Part shown: positions 34,628-45,389 of the stretch, piece after piece
Layout: the number at the start of each line of letters is the position of its first letter
How positions within the stretch are numbered: position 1 is the stretch's first letter
Source: Ixodes scapularis
Taxonomy: Eukaryota > Arthropoda > Arachnida > Ixodida > Ixodidae
Assembly: GCF_016920785.2 (NCBI RefSeq)
Contig: NW_024609835.1
Coordinates: 170,496,995-170,560,994, forward strand
Direction: 5' to 3'
DNA: 64,000 nucleotides
The notes under the pieces: generated by a model
What the model was told of the DNA's origin: nothing
What the model saw: only the letters and a program-made list of their open reading frames with translations
Database searches by the model: none
Translations under genes and position numbers: made by a program

Positions 34628-34877
34628 AAGAAGATTCACCCGTGAATATTTAAACTAACTCTTCACAAAAACTCGGCGAACAATAGCGCACAAAAGAAAA
34701 AAAAATCAAGAGTACATATACTAAGCAAACCAAACTGCGCCCCGTATGAGATAAGCCGTGCACATTCCAACAGTGGGAAGTTTTCATATTCGGAGGATAC
34801 AAACGAAGTACGGAGTAAACATAACATACATATATTGGCTTAATAGAGAAAAACAAACCCTCATTAGTGAGGCGGAC

Positions 34878-37800
34878 TTACAAGCGGCTTAGGAAATCAG
34901 CGCCCACATTTTCGCTGCCCTTGATATGTTCGATAGTGAAAGGAAATTCCTGCAAGAGGAGGCTCCACCTCAGCACTCTACTGTTCAGATGCTTCGCCTG
35001 ATTGATGTACTTCAGCGGCTGGTGGTCGGTTTGTACGAGGAATTTCTTACCGTAAAGGTATGGACTGAATTTCTGCACTCCCCAGACCAATGCCAAGCAC
35101 TCCCTTTCGATGGTGCTGTAGGCGGCCTCACGAGCAAGCAGCTTCCGGCTAGCGTAAGCCACCGGATGTAAGCGGCTGTCATGCTGCTGCATTAACATAG
35201 CTCCGAGACTTGTGTCGGAAGCATCGGTCCTGAGGACGAAGTCTTTTCCAAAATCTGGGAGTCTCAGGATCGGCGGATTTGCGATCCGTTCTTTCAGCTC
35301 GTCGAACGCCGACTGATGAGCGGTCCTCCACTCCACCTGGTTCCTTTCTTTTTTCTTCGTGAGGTCCGTTAGCGGCCCACTGATCTTTGCGTAGTCGGGA
35401 ATAAAATCCCGGTAGTATCCCGTCAGTCCGAGGAACGCCCGCACCTGGCGCTTGGTGGTCGGCACACTCGCCTTCTCGATTTTGTCGAGCGTCTTTCCGA
35501 GGGGGGCGAGCTGTCCCTTTCCGATGCGATGACCCAGAAAGTCAATTTGTTCCATCCCAAACTCGCACTTGGTTGGGCGAATGGTCAGTCCCGCTGCTTG
35601 GATACGGCCGAACAGTGTCTGCAGTGCAGTGAGGTGTTGCTCCCAGCTGTCGGTAGCCACCAACACATCGTCGTAGTAGTGGGCCACGTCTGGGATTCCA
35701 TCCACCACCTTCCGCATCAGTTTGGCAAATACCGCCGGAGCGGTCTTGACCCCAAACGGCATGTACCGAAAATGGTACAGTCCCGAAGTCGTCGAAAATG
35801 CGGTCTTGGGCTGGGAATCGTCGCTGAGGGGGATCTGCCAGTAGCCCTTCACGAAATCCATCTTTGAGAAGTAGCGTTTGTTTCCGACGGCGGCGAAAAC
35901 GGCGTCGACTCGTGGCATGGGTTCGGAGTCTGGAACTAAGACGCCGTTTAGACGTCTGAAATCGACGCACAGCCGATTTGTTTCGTCCGGCTTCTTGACG
36001 AGCAGGACGGGTGCGTTGTACGCAGAGCTGGATTTTTCTATTATTCCGAGCCTGAGCATTTCTTGCACCTCTTCCTCAACCTTCGTGTGGGTCGCAAATG
36101 GCAGTGGGTATTGTCGCACATAGATGGGGGTATCTGTAGTCTGCTTCAGCTCGCACTGTATCCATGTGGTTTTTCCCGGAACGTCGGAGAAGATGTTCTC
36201 ATGGCTGCGCATTACGCGGTCGAGCTGCGACTTTTGCTCCGCACTAAGCTTTGATGAAACTTTCGCGTCTCCGGGGCCTTCCTCTCTCTGGAATGCTAGT
36301 AGAGGGATCGGCTGGTCGTCTTCGGTTTCCGTCAGTGAGAGAACCGCGCAGGCCTGTCGCTCGTCTTCCTTCTCGATTCCCCGCTCCTCGTATTTCTTTA
36401 GTAGGTTAGCGTGGAACAATTTCAGGCCGGTCGCGGTCTGGATCTCGTAGTCGACCTCTCCTGTTTTTCTCGTAACGAGGAAGGGCCCCTTCCACTGCAG
36501 CAGAAGTTTGTTGTTGTCCGTGGGGAGCAGTAGGAGCACCTTCTCTCCCGGCTGGAAACTCCGTTCCTTGGTTTTCCGGTTGTAGTATCGAGCGTAACGA
36601 GCTCCCGACCTCGCGAGTTCCTCGTGGGCGATTTTGCACGTCTCCTCGAGGCGATTTCTGAGGTCGAGCACGTGCTCATAGGTGGTCCGGAGCTCTGCGT
36701 CGAGCTCGACGTTGGTCCACACCTCTCTCAGAATGGCTAGCGGGCCCCGGACGTGGCGACCGTACAACAATTCAAAAGGCGAAAAGCCGAGGCTCGCCTG
36801 CGGCACTTCCCGGTAGGCAAACAGCAATGCGGGCAAATACCGGTCCCAATCCTTGGGTCTCTCGGAGCACATTCGCTTCAGCATGAGTTTAAGTGTTCCA
36901 TTGAACTTCTCCACCAATCCATTCGCCATGGGGTGGTAGGGGGACGTGTGCAACTGCCTTATCGACAGGAGCCGGCTGATCTCTTTCATTAGCTCGGAAG
37001 TGAAATTCGAGCCCCGGTCGCTTAATATCTCTCGTGGCATTCCGACCCGCGCGAACATCTCGACCAGGGCCTCTGCCACTCTTTCGGTTTCGATGCTGGG
37101 CAAAGCCACGGCGTCCGGGTAGCGAGTCGCGTAGTCTACCATTGTCAGTATGTACCGGTTCCCTCGGCCCGATGCCGGAGCCATCGGTCCCACGATGTCG
37201 ATAGCAACCCTCTGAAATGGGGTATCTATTAAGGGGCTCCCACCCAGTGGGACGCGAGGGACCTTTCCTTTCGGTGTTGTTCGCTGGCACACGTCACACG
37301 ATAGCACGAACCGCCGTACGTCCGAGCCCAATCCCGGCCAGAAGAACTCTTCCAGGATACGGCTCTTCGTTTTCGCCTGCCCCAGGTGTCCCGCCATAAT
37401 GCTTTCATGGGCAACCTGCAGCACAGTTTTTCGGTAGGTCTGAGGCACCACGAGCTGGCGCGTCTCTCTCCCCGACCGCTCCCGGTATACTCGATAAAGA
37501 AGCCCTTGCCCCTCTCCGGTTGTATAAGTGATCGTGGCCGTCTTTCCCCTGGCCCTTTCCCCAATCCGCTTAAAGCAGGGGCGCAGGGTGTCATCCTCTT
37601 CCTGCTCCTTTGCAAAGCTCGGCGTGTCGATGGCCAGCCCTTCGATTTGAGGCACGTGTAGTTTTTTCAATCCAGTTTGTTTTTTCTTACTCTGGGTCCT
37701 GGTTTCCACGGCACACGCCGGAGTTAAGGGATCTTCCACTTCCGCCCGGGTTTCGCGTCCTGGCTCGTCTTGGCCCTCCTGTGTGTCAAGTTCCGCCGGG

Positions 37801-39296
37801 TCCTCCTGAACTCGCTCTGTCGGTATCAGGTCGTCCCCCACCCCTACATCAGTCGCGGGGTCGTCCGGTTCTCTAGCGCCGGGAATATTGCCGAGCACGA
37901 GGTCGTACAGGGGCCCGTCCATGCACAGGGCTTTGAGTCCTCCGTTGAAGTAGGGCGTTTTAACGTGGATATGGGCCTCGGGAAGCATTTTCACGGTTCC
38001 ATCCACGAGATACACCGGCTTTTTGGTTCCAGTGAGGAGGCCGTCGTCGACCAATCCTCGTCTTACGATGACCGTGTTACTACCCGTGTCGCGCAGAACC
38101 GTTATCTTTTTCTGTCCGATTGTGCCCTCAACGACTGGCATTCCCTCGACCAGGAACTTATGACGCGGGGTCATTACCGCGTTGACGACCGGAATTTTCG
38201 TCCCATCCTTCAGCTCTAAAAACCCATCCGTGACGTTTCCGTCCTTTCTTTCTTGTCGGGGCATATAGATGCCCGACGCCTGAGGTTTTGTCTGACCCCG
38301 GCAGACCTCCGTCTTATGTCCCTTCCTGCCACACCTTTGACACGTGGGCACCTGTCCGGTGTTGTACAGGCTACGACATTGTGCAGCTTTGTGCCCCGTC
38401 TTATTACAGAGGTAGCACCTCATAGCAGGCCTCGGAGGCCCGCCCCCCTCGCTACTTTTCTTTGCTGAGGGTTCGGCCTCGCCTTTGCCGGCTTTCCCCA
38501 GGTTACTGTTACCCTGCGCGTCCAAAAACTGGTCGGCCATCTCCAACAGTCCTTCCAAATGTGGCTGTTTTCTTTCCTTCAGGTAGATGGCCAGGGCTGG
38601 ATGACAACCCTTTAAGAACTGCTCTTTGATGACCAGCTCTCGGAGACCTTCAAAATCTTTGGTCACTGCGGCCAGCTCGACCCACCGGTCGAAGTAGTGG
38701 CCAAGCCTGGCGGCGTATTGAGTGGCCGTCTCTCCATCTACTGGCTTCCCATCACGGAATTTATCGCGAAAGCCCTCAACGGTGAACCGGAACCTCTTCA
38801 GCAGCGAGGCTTTCACTTTGCCGTAATCGGCGGCATCTACGGGCGGCAATCGCCCATACACACTAAGGGCTTCCCCCGTGAGGCACGTGCTTAGGGCGGT
38901 GGCCCATTGGCTTTCTGGCCACTTTTGACTTAAGGCAATTCCCTCAAACCTTCTTATATAAGCGTCGAGGTCGTCCTTCCTTTCGTCGAAGGCGAGTAGG
39001 AGCTTGTTCGGATTCAATTTCAAAACGCTATGACCCTCGAGGTCAGTTCCTGCTCCGGATGAGCGGTTCCCCTCCTTCTTGTTCTCAAGCTCTAGCCTCA
39101 GCCTCAATATCTCGAGCTCCCTCTCGGCGGCTGCTTTCGCCGCCTCTTGTTCCCGCTCGGTAGCCTCCCTAGTAGCTTCTCGCTCTAAGGCTCTCTCCTC
39201 TCTTTGTTTGGCGGTCTCTTCCTCTATCCACCTTTTTAGTTCTGCTCCCGAGAGGTCTAGTTTGGTTCCCAGTGCCACGAGTTTTTCAATTTCCAT
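34878..39296 (-). CDS. gag-pol: Gag-Pol polyprotein with integrase before reverse transcriptase
   Basis: A single 1472-residue frame from ATG at 39296 to TAA at 34878; an upstream open extension begins at TTG and was not used. Order: a charged coiled coil (about 25-72); capsid, whose C-terminal half (about 174-260) resembles a SCAN domain (KEQFL, ALAIYLKER, ADQFL); two CCHC zinc knuckles (294-307, 319-332, both CX2CX4HX4C); protease with DTG at 403-405; integrase with H630, H637, C667, C670 and catalytic D700, D760, E796 (D-x59-D-x35-E) and a GPF module near 937; RT with MDFVKGYW (D1147) and YYDD (D1209, D1210); RNase H with D1358, E1399, D1424, D1467. The protein ends five residues after the last RNase H residue. 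Gag and Pol share one frame with no frameshift or stop, so Gag is not made in excess by recoding. No env, no chromodomain. All catalytic residues are present. Confidence 0.95.
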   Translation of the reverse strand: MEIEKLVALGTKLDLSGAELKRWIEEETAKQREERALEREATREATEREQEAAKAAAERELEILRLRLELENKKEGNRSSGAGTDLEGHSVLKLNPNKLLLAFDERKDDLDAYIRRFEGIALSQKWPESQWATALSTCLTGEALSVYGRLPPVDAADYGKVKASLLKRFRFTVEGFRDKFRDGKPVDGETATQYAARLGHYFDRWVELAAVTKDFEGLRELVIKEQFLKGCHPALAIYLKERKQPHLEGLLEMADQFLDAQGNSNLGKAGKGEAEPSAKKSSEGGGPPRPAMRCYLCNKTGHKAAQCRSLYNTGQVPTCQRCGRKGHKTEVCRGQTKPQASGIYMPRQERKDGNVTDGFLELKDGTKIPVVNAVMTPRHKFLVEGMPVVEGTIGQKKITVLRDTGSNTVIVRRGLVDDGLLTGTKKPVYLVDGTVKMLPEAHIHVKTPYFNGGLKALCMDGPLYDLVLGNIPGAREPDDPATDVGVGDDLIPTERVQEDPAELDTQEGQDEPGRETRAEVEDPLTPACAVETRTQSKKKQTGLKKLHVPQIEGLAIDTPSFAKEQEEDDTLRPCFKRIGERARGKTATITYTTGEGQGLLYRVYRERSGRETRQLVVPQTYRKTVLQVAHESIMAGHLGQAKTKSRILEEFFWPGLGSDVRRFVLSCDVCQRTTPKGKVPRVPLGGSPLIDTPFQRVAIDIVGPMAPASGRGNRYILTMVDYATRYPDAVALPSIETERVAEALVEMFARVGMPREILSDRGSNFTSELMKEISRLLSIRQLHTSPYHPMANGLVEKFNGTLKLMLKRMCSERPKDWDRYLPALLFAYREVPQASLGFSPFELLYGRHVRGPLAILREVWTNVELDAELRTTYEHVLDLRNRLEETCKIAHEELARSGARYARYYNRKTKERSFQPGEKVLLLLPTDNNKLLLQWKGPFLVTRKTGEVDYEIQTATGLKLFHANLLKKYEERGIEKEDERQACAVLSLTETEDDQPIPLLAFQREEGPGDAKVSSKLSAEQKSQLDRVMRSHENIFSDVPGKTTWIQCELKQTTDTPIYVRQYPLPFATHTKVEEEVQEMLRLGIIEKSSSAYNAPVLLVKKPDETNRLCVDFRRLNGVLVPDSEPMPRVDAVFAAVGNKRYFSKMDFVKGYWQIPLSDDSQPKTAFSTTSGLYHFRYMPFGVKTAPAVFAKLMRKVVDGIPDVAHYYDDVLVATDSWEQHLTALQTLFGRIQAAGLTIRPTKCEFGMEQIDFLGHRIGKGQLAPLGKTLDKIEKASVPTTKRQVRAFLGLTGYYRDFIPDYAKISGPLTDLTKKKERNQVEWRTAHQSAFDELKERIANPPILRLPDFGKDFVLRTDASDTSLGAMLMQQHDSRLHPVAYASRKLLAREAAYSTIERECLALVWGVQKFSPYLYGKKFLVQTDHQPLKYINQAKHLNSRVLRWSLLLQEFPFTIEHIKGSENVGADFLSRL

Positions 39297-39409
39297 GTCT
39301 GGCCTACCCAAGCTCGCCGCTGGGCGAACTGCGGAACCACACTTCCCTCAAATCACGCGGTTTCTACTCGTAGCCCTCCAAAGGCAAGTCTCCACCATTG
39401 TCAGCCATG

Positions 39410-39426
39410 TCCTGTCGCGGACGCCA
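39410..39426 (-). other. Primer-binding site
   Basis: The plus strand reads TCCTGTCGCGGACGCCA, which is the 3-prime end of a tRNA including CCA. It is four bases from the 5-prime LTR. The primer would need the acceptor sequence GCGGACG; I cannot assign the tRNA securely (an arginine tRNA is one possibility). Confidence 0.75.
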
Positions 39427-39430
39427 GTTT

Positions 39431-40404
39431 TGTCACAGGTTTGCTGATATTCTCTGTTTAAACACAAAGGACTGCCGACCAGGCGATAGGTCCACGCCTC
39501 GGTGGAGTCTTGCCAATGAAGGGGAGACCACAGTTTTGCAACGAAACGAATTTAATACTACAAACAAAACAAAAGAAAACACAATAAAGGTAAACAAGTG
39601 CCGAGCTGCGAAAACAACAGGACTCGAACGCACTTCACCCGGCCGGTGCACGGGCGGCGAAGATAAATCACTCAACGCACAACGAATTAGGCAAAACCCA
39701 AAGTCTACCGCTCAATACAATGCAGTAACCATCTCTTACGCGGGAGCTTCCCCGAACATGAAAAAAACAAAAATAACTTCGGAGCTTAAATGTGATCAAA
39801 TAATACAATCGGACACCCGTGAGAATAAAAACCAACTACAGAAATACCGCTTCCTTAATTACTATAAAAAGGAGAATGCGAGTGGAGGGGAAATCTCGTC
39901 TCACAGTGTCCGGGAGTGACGGTCTTGCGAGGCGCTGTCCGAAGGGGGAAGGAATGGTCCCGGTGGTACCGCGGTGGGTTGGGCGGCTTGAAGCGGCCAC
40001 ACAATCACACACACACACTTCGTCGTCGAAGTCTTCCCCAGTCCGGACCTGGCCCGCTACCGTTGAGCTCCACGGACCCGGCGCTTCGATTCCCCGCCTG
40101 TTGCTTCCGAGTTTCCCGCTCACACTGCTCGCCTTTGCCCCAAAGAGTCCCCCTGGACGGGCCCCCGCATTCCAGCACGCAGGCGTGGAAAACAAAACAA
40201 AAAGAAACCAAACCCCAGGACGCTGGCCCGCTCGTCCCTTCATCCTCCCCAAAGGGAGCATCGCTTCGTTTTCGGGGGCGCTGGGTCCCAGACCTCACTC
40301 CCCGCGAATTTCTTGGAAGGACGCGTCTGGCCCGGGAGAATGGATAACGTAACACAGTCGGATTTTGTAACATGAATAACGTAACATAGCCGGATTTTGT
40401 GACA
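39431..40404 (-). repeat. LTR (5-prime LTR of the element)
   Basis: 974 bp, same ends and, as read, the same sequence as the other LTR. As the upstream LTR it must hold the promoter for minus-strand transcription. No unambiguous TATA box in that direction could be picked. Confidence 0.95.
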
Positions 40405-40813
40405 ACGACCCACGCATTTAGAATGTTCCAGGCAAAAATATGGATGGAAATCAAGCTGCAAAGCATCGCAAGTTTTCACAGGCACTCATTTAGCCAGTCT
40501 GCCTATGAACGTCGATTTCGTCACTATTCTTGCCCTGGACTAGCACCGTAATCACAAAGTCATTAAACGCTTGTGCTTGATTGAGAGACACTGTATTCGG
40601 TGCCAGAACGTAGTTTTCTTCCTACTCTGGACAGTGCCAATACATTTGAGGGATGTATTTTCGCCCGCAAAATTGTATTTAATTACAATTGTATTTGAAA
40701 TACCCACGTTTTAGTATTTAAATACACACGCCAAATACATTCCCCAATTTGTAATTAAATAAAAATGCAAAATACACAAAGTATTTCAAATACTGCCCAT
40801 CCCTGGTTGTGGG

Positions 40814-41673
40814 TAACCTCGAGCGACGCGCGCCGACGCCGACGCGACCGAAGCGCGTGGGAAAACGACCCATGTTTTGGGGGCTTTACGCGGTCAACGA
40901 GTGCAGTGGAGACAAGTGCAATTAGCTTGAGGTTTACCGCGAAAATTATCTCCTTGGTTTTTATCGAGGGTTACCACTATTCTCGCGGTCTCGCGCCACG
41001 TTTATACGTCGTGCGTTCGATCATAAGAGCTTATTGCGCCATCGTTCCTATCTCCGTAAACAAGATTATGGCTAAACTTATACCAGGCGCGAACTGGTTT
41101 GCGTATTTTTGGGAGCACTGAGAACCGCGCAGTAAACGGCCTTTCGAATGACGGCCGATTTGCTCGACCGTGCGCCTTTACGCAATCCCCACATGGCGAA
41201 TGCGCATTATGCTCCTTTTGTCGAATGGGCCTCGTTTTTCTCTGACATTTCTTTTTGGCCCCGCGTGCCCATGCTGTGCGCGCGCGTACGCTGCTCTCTT
41301 GGAATGGGAAGCCTCGTTTGTTCCATTATAGACGCGAAGCGCGCACCCTAGTTACCATAGCAACCACCTCGTCGAAAGGAGTCGTCTGCAGTCGGTCGTA
41401 TTCGTGCATCGGCTTTTGAATCAGTCTTACCTTGGCCCGGCTGAAGCGTGGACTTTGACAATTGCGTAGCACTACAATTGCTGACGGGATGAGATGGGCG
41501 GGGCGTCTCTGTCCGATGCCCGGCCGCCGTCGAGCGCTGGTTGCCTTCCGTCGTGCTTTGACTGCGCGCTCGCACGAGATGCCGCACCGCTATCGAACGT
41601 GGGATGCTCGCGCTGGAGATTGGACAACTCGAGGGCCTCCCTGCCCTTCTCATCCTTTCAGTAACTGTACAGC
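40814..41673. other. No gene recognised
   Basis: Sequence after the hAT target duplication. It may continue repeat R3 but I see no match to copy 1 here. No coding signal. Confidence 0.45.
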
Positions 41674-41730
41674 CTAGGGTGCCTACATTTTTCCGCTCCG
41701 CTGAGCGGCGGAAACATGTAGGCACCCTAG
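41674..41730. repeat. 57-bp palindrome
   Basis: CTAGGGTGCCTACAT and ATGTAGGCACCCTAG are exact reverse complements; GCGG-type bases pair further inward (CCGCTCCGCTGAGCGGCGG). It may be a very small foldback MITE. Confidence 0.8.
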
Positions 41731-43080
41731 TGTAGCTTAATCGAGGCTCCAACGAGGCGTGTTTGTTTCTCCGTTTCACATTTCCTACCTCCTAGGCCGC
41801 GGACGTTTTCGCTGCATATTTCTGCAGGCGCGAGTTTCCCGTTCCTCAAACTCGCGTCTTCGCCGCTGGGTGGCGCTACCTCCTCTGTTTGCTTAAAGTT
41901 CCTTGACCAAAAATGTCCTTCGGGTTTCTTACAACTTAAGTACAATAATTATTTTAAAAAAAGGAAAAAAAAAAAAAAAAGACCTATAGTTGCGTGATTC
42001 ACAATGGAAGCGTTCTGCTCCTTATTAAGAGAAGGAGGGAATTAAAGGTCGTACTTGAGCGGACTGGGTGTGAAACTTCCTGTTCACGGTTGGTGAAACT
42101 AAACGTTCCGTTTAAACTTGCTAGCGCTCTTCTGTTGTACTGGTCTGTCTTGTGTCCCTGTGTTGTTTCACATTGACAAATCGCCCAACCATTAAATATT
42201 CGTGCGTTTGTTTTTGTATTACGTAAAACATATAACAAATTACTCTAAGAAGTAGTTATTTTTCTAAATAGTTGGAAGTCTCGCGTATAAGTGGGACAAC
42301 TGTGTTCAAAAGTCGAACTTGTCGAATTTCGCGGAACGTTAGAGGGATTCGCCGCACTGGCCGAATCTCAAGGTTGGACCAAAGTTTTCGGCGTCCCTAG
42401 TTTGAACTCGGGATCAAAACTCCATCGCCGAATGAGAAAGGTGGGCGGGTTGAGGCGTGTATAGAAAGACCGCTGGGGACGACGGCGTGTCCGCCGAGAG
42501 CTTCCCCCTTGCGTGCGTGTGATGCGGGGGCCCACTCGGTCGCGTGCAGGGCCCCACTCGGGCCCACTGACCGCGGAGGGCGGGCAGGCACGGCTTAGCG
42601 CCGGCTTCCGTTCTGGGAAATCCCGTTGCGTGCAACAACGCGCCCTTCCTTCCACCACTTGGCTGGAATCGCGGGGCGGCACTCTCTCGTCCTCCTCGCG
42701 CTTCCGTTTCGAGTGGTTCTCTCCGGGCGTCTCCTTTGTCCGCTGGCCTTTATGGGAGGGGGCCGTTGAATTTCGACGCCCTGCGCCGCTGTCGTTTGGG
42801 CCGCGGAATGAATGACCCGATGAGCTCGAGAGACGGACGCTTTTCGACGTTACGTCACTGCGGTGGCGCTGCGGTCGGTAGTGCGCACGCGCGGATGCTT
42901 TTTCTCGTGCAAGAATCGGGTTTTTGCGTCTCTCCCCACTTGGTGCGGGCGAGCGCGGGCTTGTTCGTAAACGGCGCGTTGCTGTTGTATGGGGGAACGC
43001 ACAGGTAAAGGGACGCGCCCGCTTCAATGTTCACGATTTTTCGGAGTCGTGCGTTTTGTAGTGTCCTGTTTGGACACCCC
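41731..43080. other. No gene recognised
   Basis: A20 near 41961; 42430-43020 is CpG-rich with a 219-codon minus-strand frame of Arg/Pro/Ser-rich composition that looks compositional. Confidence 0.45.
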
Positions 43081-43084
43081 TTAA

Positions 43085-45389
43085 AGGGAAGCTGAAGAGC
43101 TTTTCGAAAAAAATGAGTTAATGGTTGATTCTGACGCGTTTGTGCCTGCTGAGTCCAAATATCACGACCATTTGACCCAAAATAATCCCTAAACGCGAAA
43201 AAAAGCGAAGAAATCAGAAGCGATCGCCGCAGCGGCACGCCATTGGCTAGCCACGCGTGACGCGCCACTACGTCATAAAAGGACCATCTCGATTCTCGTT
43301 TGCTCCGTCGCTTGTGGAAGTAGCCGGGCGCCGGGTCTTCTGCTCTTGTAAATCGGGTTCGGCTTTTGATTTTTCGAAATCTTTTGGTGGATCCGAAAGA
43401 GGAATGTGTCCAGACAACCCTCGACGTGACAAAGTACGCGTTCCAGCCTTTGGCAAAGTAGGAAAATGACCCCCCGCAGTAATAAACACAGAGACGAGGA
43501 ACCGCTTGCGTGGACGCGAGCGACATGGCCGGCTTTGTACCTTCAGGAACGTACTGACCGCTACTTATTGTAACCTAAAACGTTGACAATAAACGGAGTG
43601 CTATTGACGGGACGCCTCAAGCCGGATTAGCGTGACCCTTCCCAAAACGGTCGTCAGAGGACAGGAATTCTGCACACATCGGCCTTCGTGCTTGCAGCTG
43701 CTGGACGCCTGAGCGTGCAGACTGCATTGTTCATCAAGGCTGAAGTGGTTTGAAGGGATAGTATAATCGGCTTCGGGCGACGGGAGAGCTTCCCCTGAGA
43801 TGAGACGGGTGATAAGATTGGGTCGCCGTTCTGCCAACGCCATGTCCTTGGGCACTATGCGTATAACTGCGCAAAACGTCCATCCTTGTCATAGCAGTAC
43901 CCTCTGTTGCATTTAGTTTGTTTGCCGCAAACTAAAGCGGAGATGTGTGCCCACACCGCTTAATTTTATGTCGAATTCGTTAAAGCTTCCTGGGCCTCTA
44001 CATTCGCATACTTTTGCCAAGATTTGTTGACTGCATCACACCGCCACGAGGCATTATCATCGTCCGATCGCATTTCTACTGCACAAGGAATTGTTGCATT
44101 ACACAAACTTTATACGGAAAACACTGCCCAACTTGTAAAAAAAGAACTCAATTCAGAACAGAAGGTAACATGCTTTGTATTTCCACAAGGCTCTCCTGAA
44201 GAGAATATATGAACCTTTGGAAGGAAAATTTAACACAATTTAGGTTTACGTTTAAAAATTATGTGACGTCAAATAATGTCAGCAACTGTAAAAAAAAAAA
44301 AAAAGTTTATGCTAAAACAAGTTGCACCATGAAAGTCGCATTATGAATTGCATGACTACTTATTAGAGCAAGCCCTCCTCTCCCAAGTGACTGGGTAGCC
44401 GAGTAGATTAAAAGCAAAAGAAAATAATCTTGGGCTACCCAAGATTGTTGTCTTTTGTTTCCCAGATTTCCCGGACCGAAGTCGGTCTGGAAAATATGGT
44501 CACTTCAACAATATAAGAAACCAACACTAAAACACTAATATAAGGCGGTTAACACAAGAGAGCGAATAGAAACACGCTGTTCGGCTAAATGATCGCGGCT
44601 TTTCTAGCACACTGCACAATTCTAATAACGTAATAGTTTTTTTCTAGAACAGTCGACCTACAATTCCTAGTCAGTTACGTTTCCTCTTGGCTTGTGACTT
44701 TTAATGCGCTGAATTGCCTTTGTACTTTCAAAGATGGTCGGCAGAGCGTCGGATTCAGGCGAGCCTTCTTCAGACCTAAACCCATACGTACATAGTTTTC
44801 ATATGCGCCGTCCGAAACACGTTTCGAACAAAAAACGGTGTATGTGCTCAAACCCGCCACCCTTTAAAATCTCGGTGACGAAGTGGAAAAGACAGTAAGC
44901 GGGAAGAACAACTGCGACGAGCGCTGTTCGTGAAAGTTGGCGGCTACACAGGAGTACGGCATCGTGCAACACAGCACGAGTCACTTGGTTCGGTGCCACG
45001 AGAATTCCGCAAACCCGTGAACAGACAAGAAAACAATCAACACGTCAGGTGATTGAGTCAGTAGCATGACCGGTCAACGGATAAAAGCAAGCGCTATGCA
45101 GCGGCAGGACGACGACGGCTCGAAAAGACACTAGCAGCCTATGAGGAAAGCGCGGCCATCCGCGGCGGGGTCCCCCACCGGGTCCTTTGTGACGCCGGCT
45201 GTCGGGCTTCCTCCTCTCTCCCCTTTCCCTCTGCTTCGGAGAGGCGTGGCTTCGGCGCTCCTTTGAAGGCGCTTTTCCGGTTAATCCGCGCAGAAAATGA
45301 CCAAACGAATACGATATTCGTGATGGGTGAGGTCTCGTTAACTAGGTTCAGGTGTTTTTTCTGATATTTAAAACCGCTTCAGCTTCCCT
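43085..45389. mobile_element. TTAA-flanked element, 2.3 kb
   Basis: Both ends abut TTAA (43081-43084 and 45390-45393). The termini AGGGAAGCTGAAGAGC and GCTTCAGCTTCCCT are inverted repeats of about 13 bases. TTAA target use is typical of piggyBac-type and a few other superfamilies, although the AGGG terminus is not the standard piggyBac CCC. No transposase domain is visible. A 21-bp perfect hairpin (44426-44446) lies within. Small frames at 43257 and 43601 are unidentified. Confidence 0.6.

Larger units (their letters stand above)
33641..40404 (-). mobile_element. Intact Gmr1-like Ty3/gypsy LTR retrotransposon
   Basis: A complete 6764-bp element on the minus strand. Two 974-bp LTRs bound it, each TGTCACA...TGTGACA, flanked by the 5-bp duplication ACGAC (33636-33640 and 40405-40409). 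Inside are a primer-binding site, one uninterrupted gag-pol frame and a polypurine tract. I find no base difference between the LTRs by reading, so insertion was recent and the element may still be competent. There is no env-like frame. The pol order, protease-integrase-RT-RNase H, places it with the Gmr1-like lineage of Ty3/gypsy elements (Goodwin and Poulter class with copia-like order). It sits inside a hAT element. Confidence 0.93.
33166..40805. mobile_element. Non-autonomous hAT element (split by an LTR retrotransposon)
   Basis: Ends CAGGGATGGGGCAAAATAC and GTATTTCAAATACTGCCCATCCCTG-type (right terminus at 40805) are imperfect inverted repeats of the CAGGGATGGGCA form known for hAT transposons. 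The 8 bases GTTGTGGG flank both ends (33158-33165 and 40806-40813), the duplication length diagnostic of hAT. Subtracting the nested retrotransposon and its duplication leaves about 870 bp. The arms are rich in AAATAC/GTATTT blocks and no transposase frame is present, so it moved in trans. Confidence 0.88.

Noticed and set aside
42368..43027. 219-codon minus-strand frame
   Set aside because: Low-complexity Arg/Pro/Ser composition in CpG-rich DNA, no domain, and an open plus-strand frame over the same bases.
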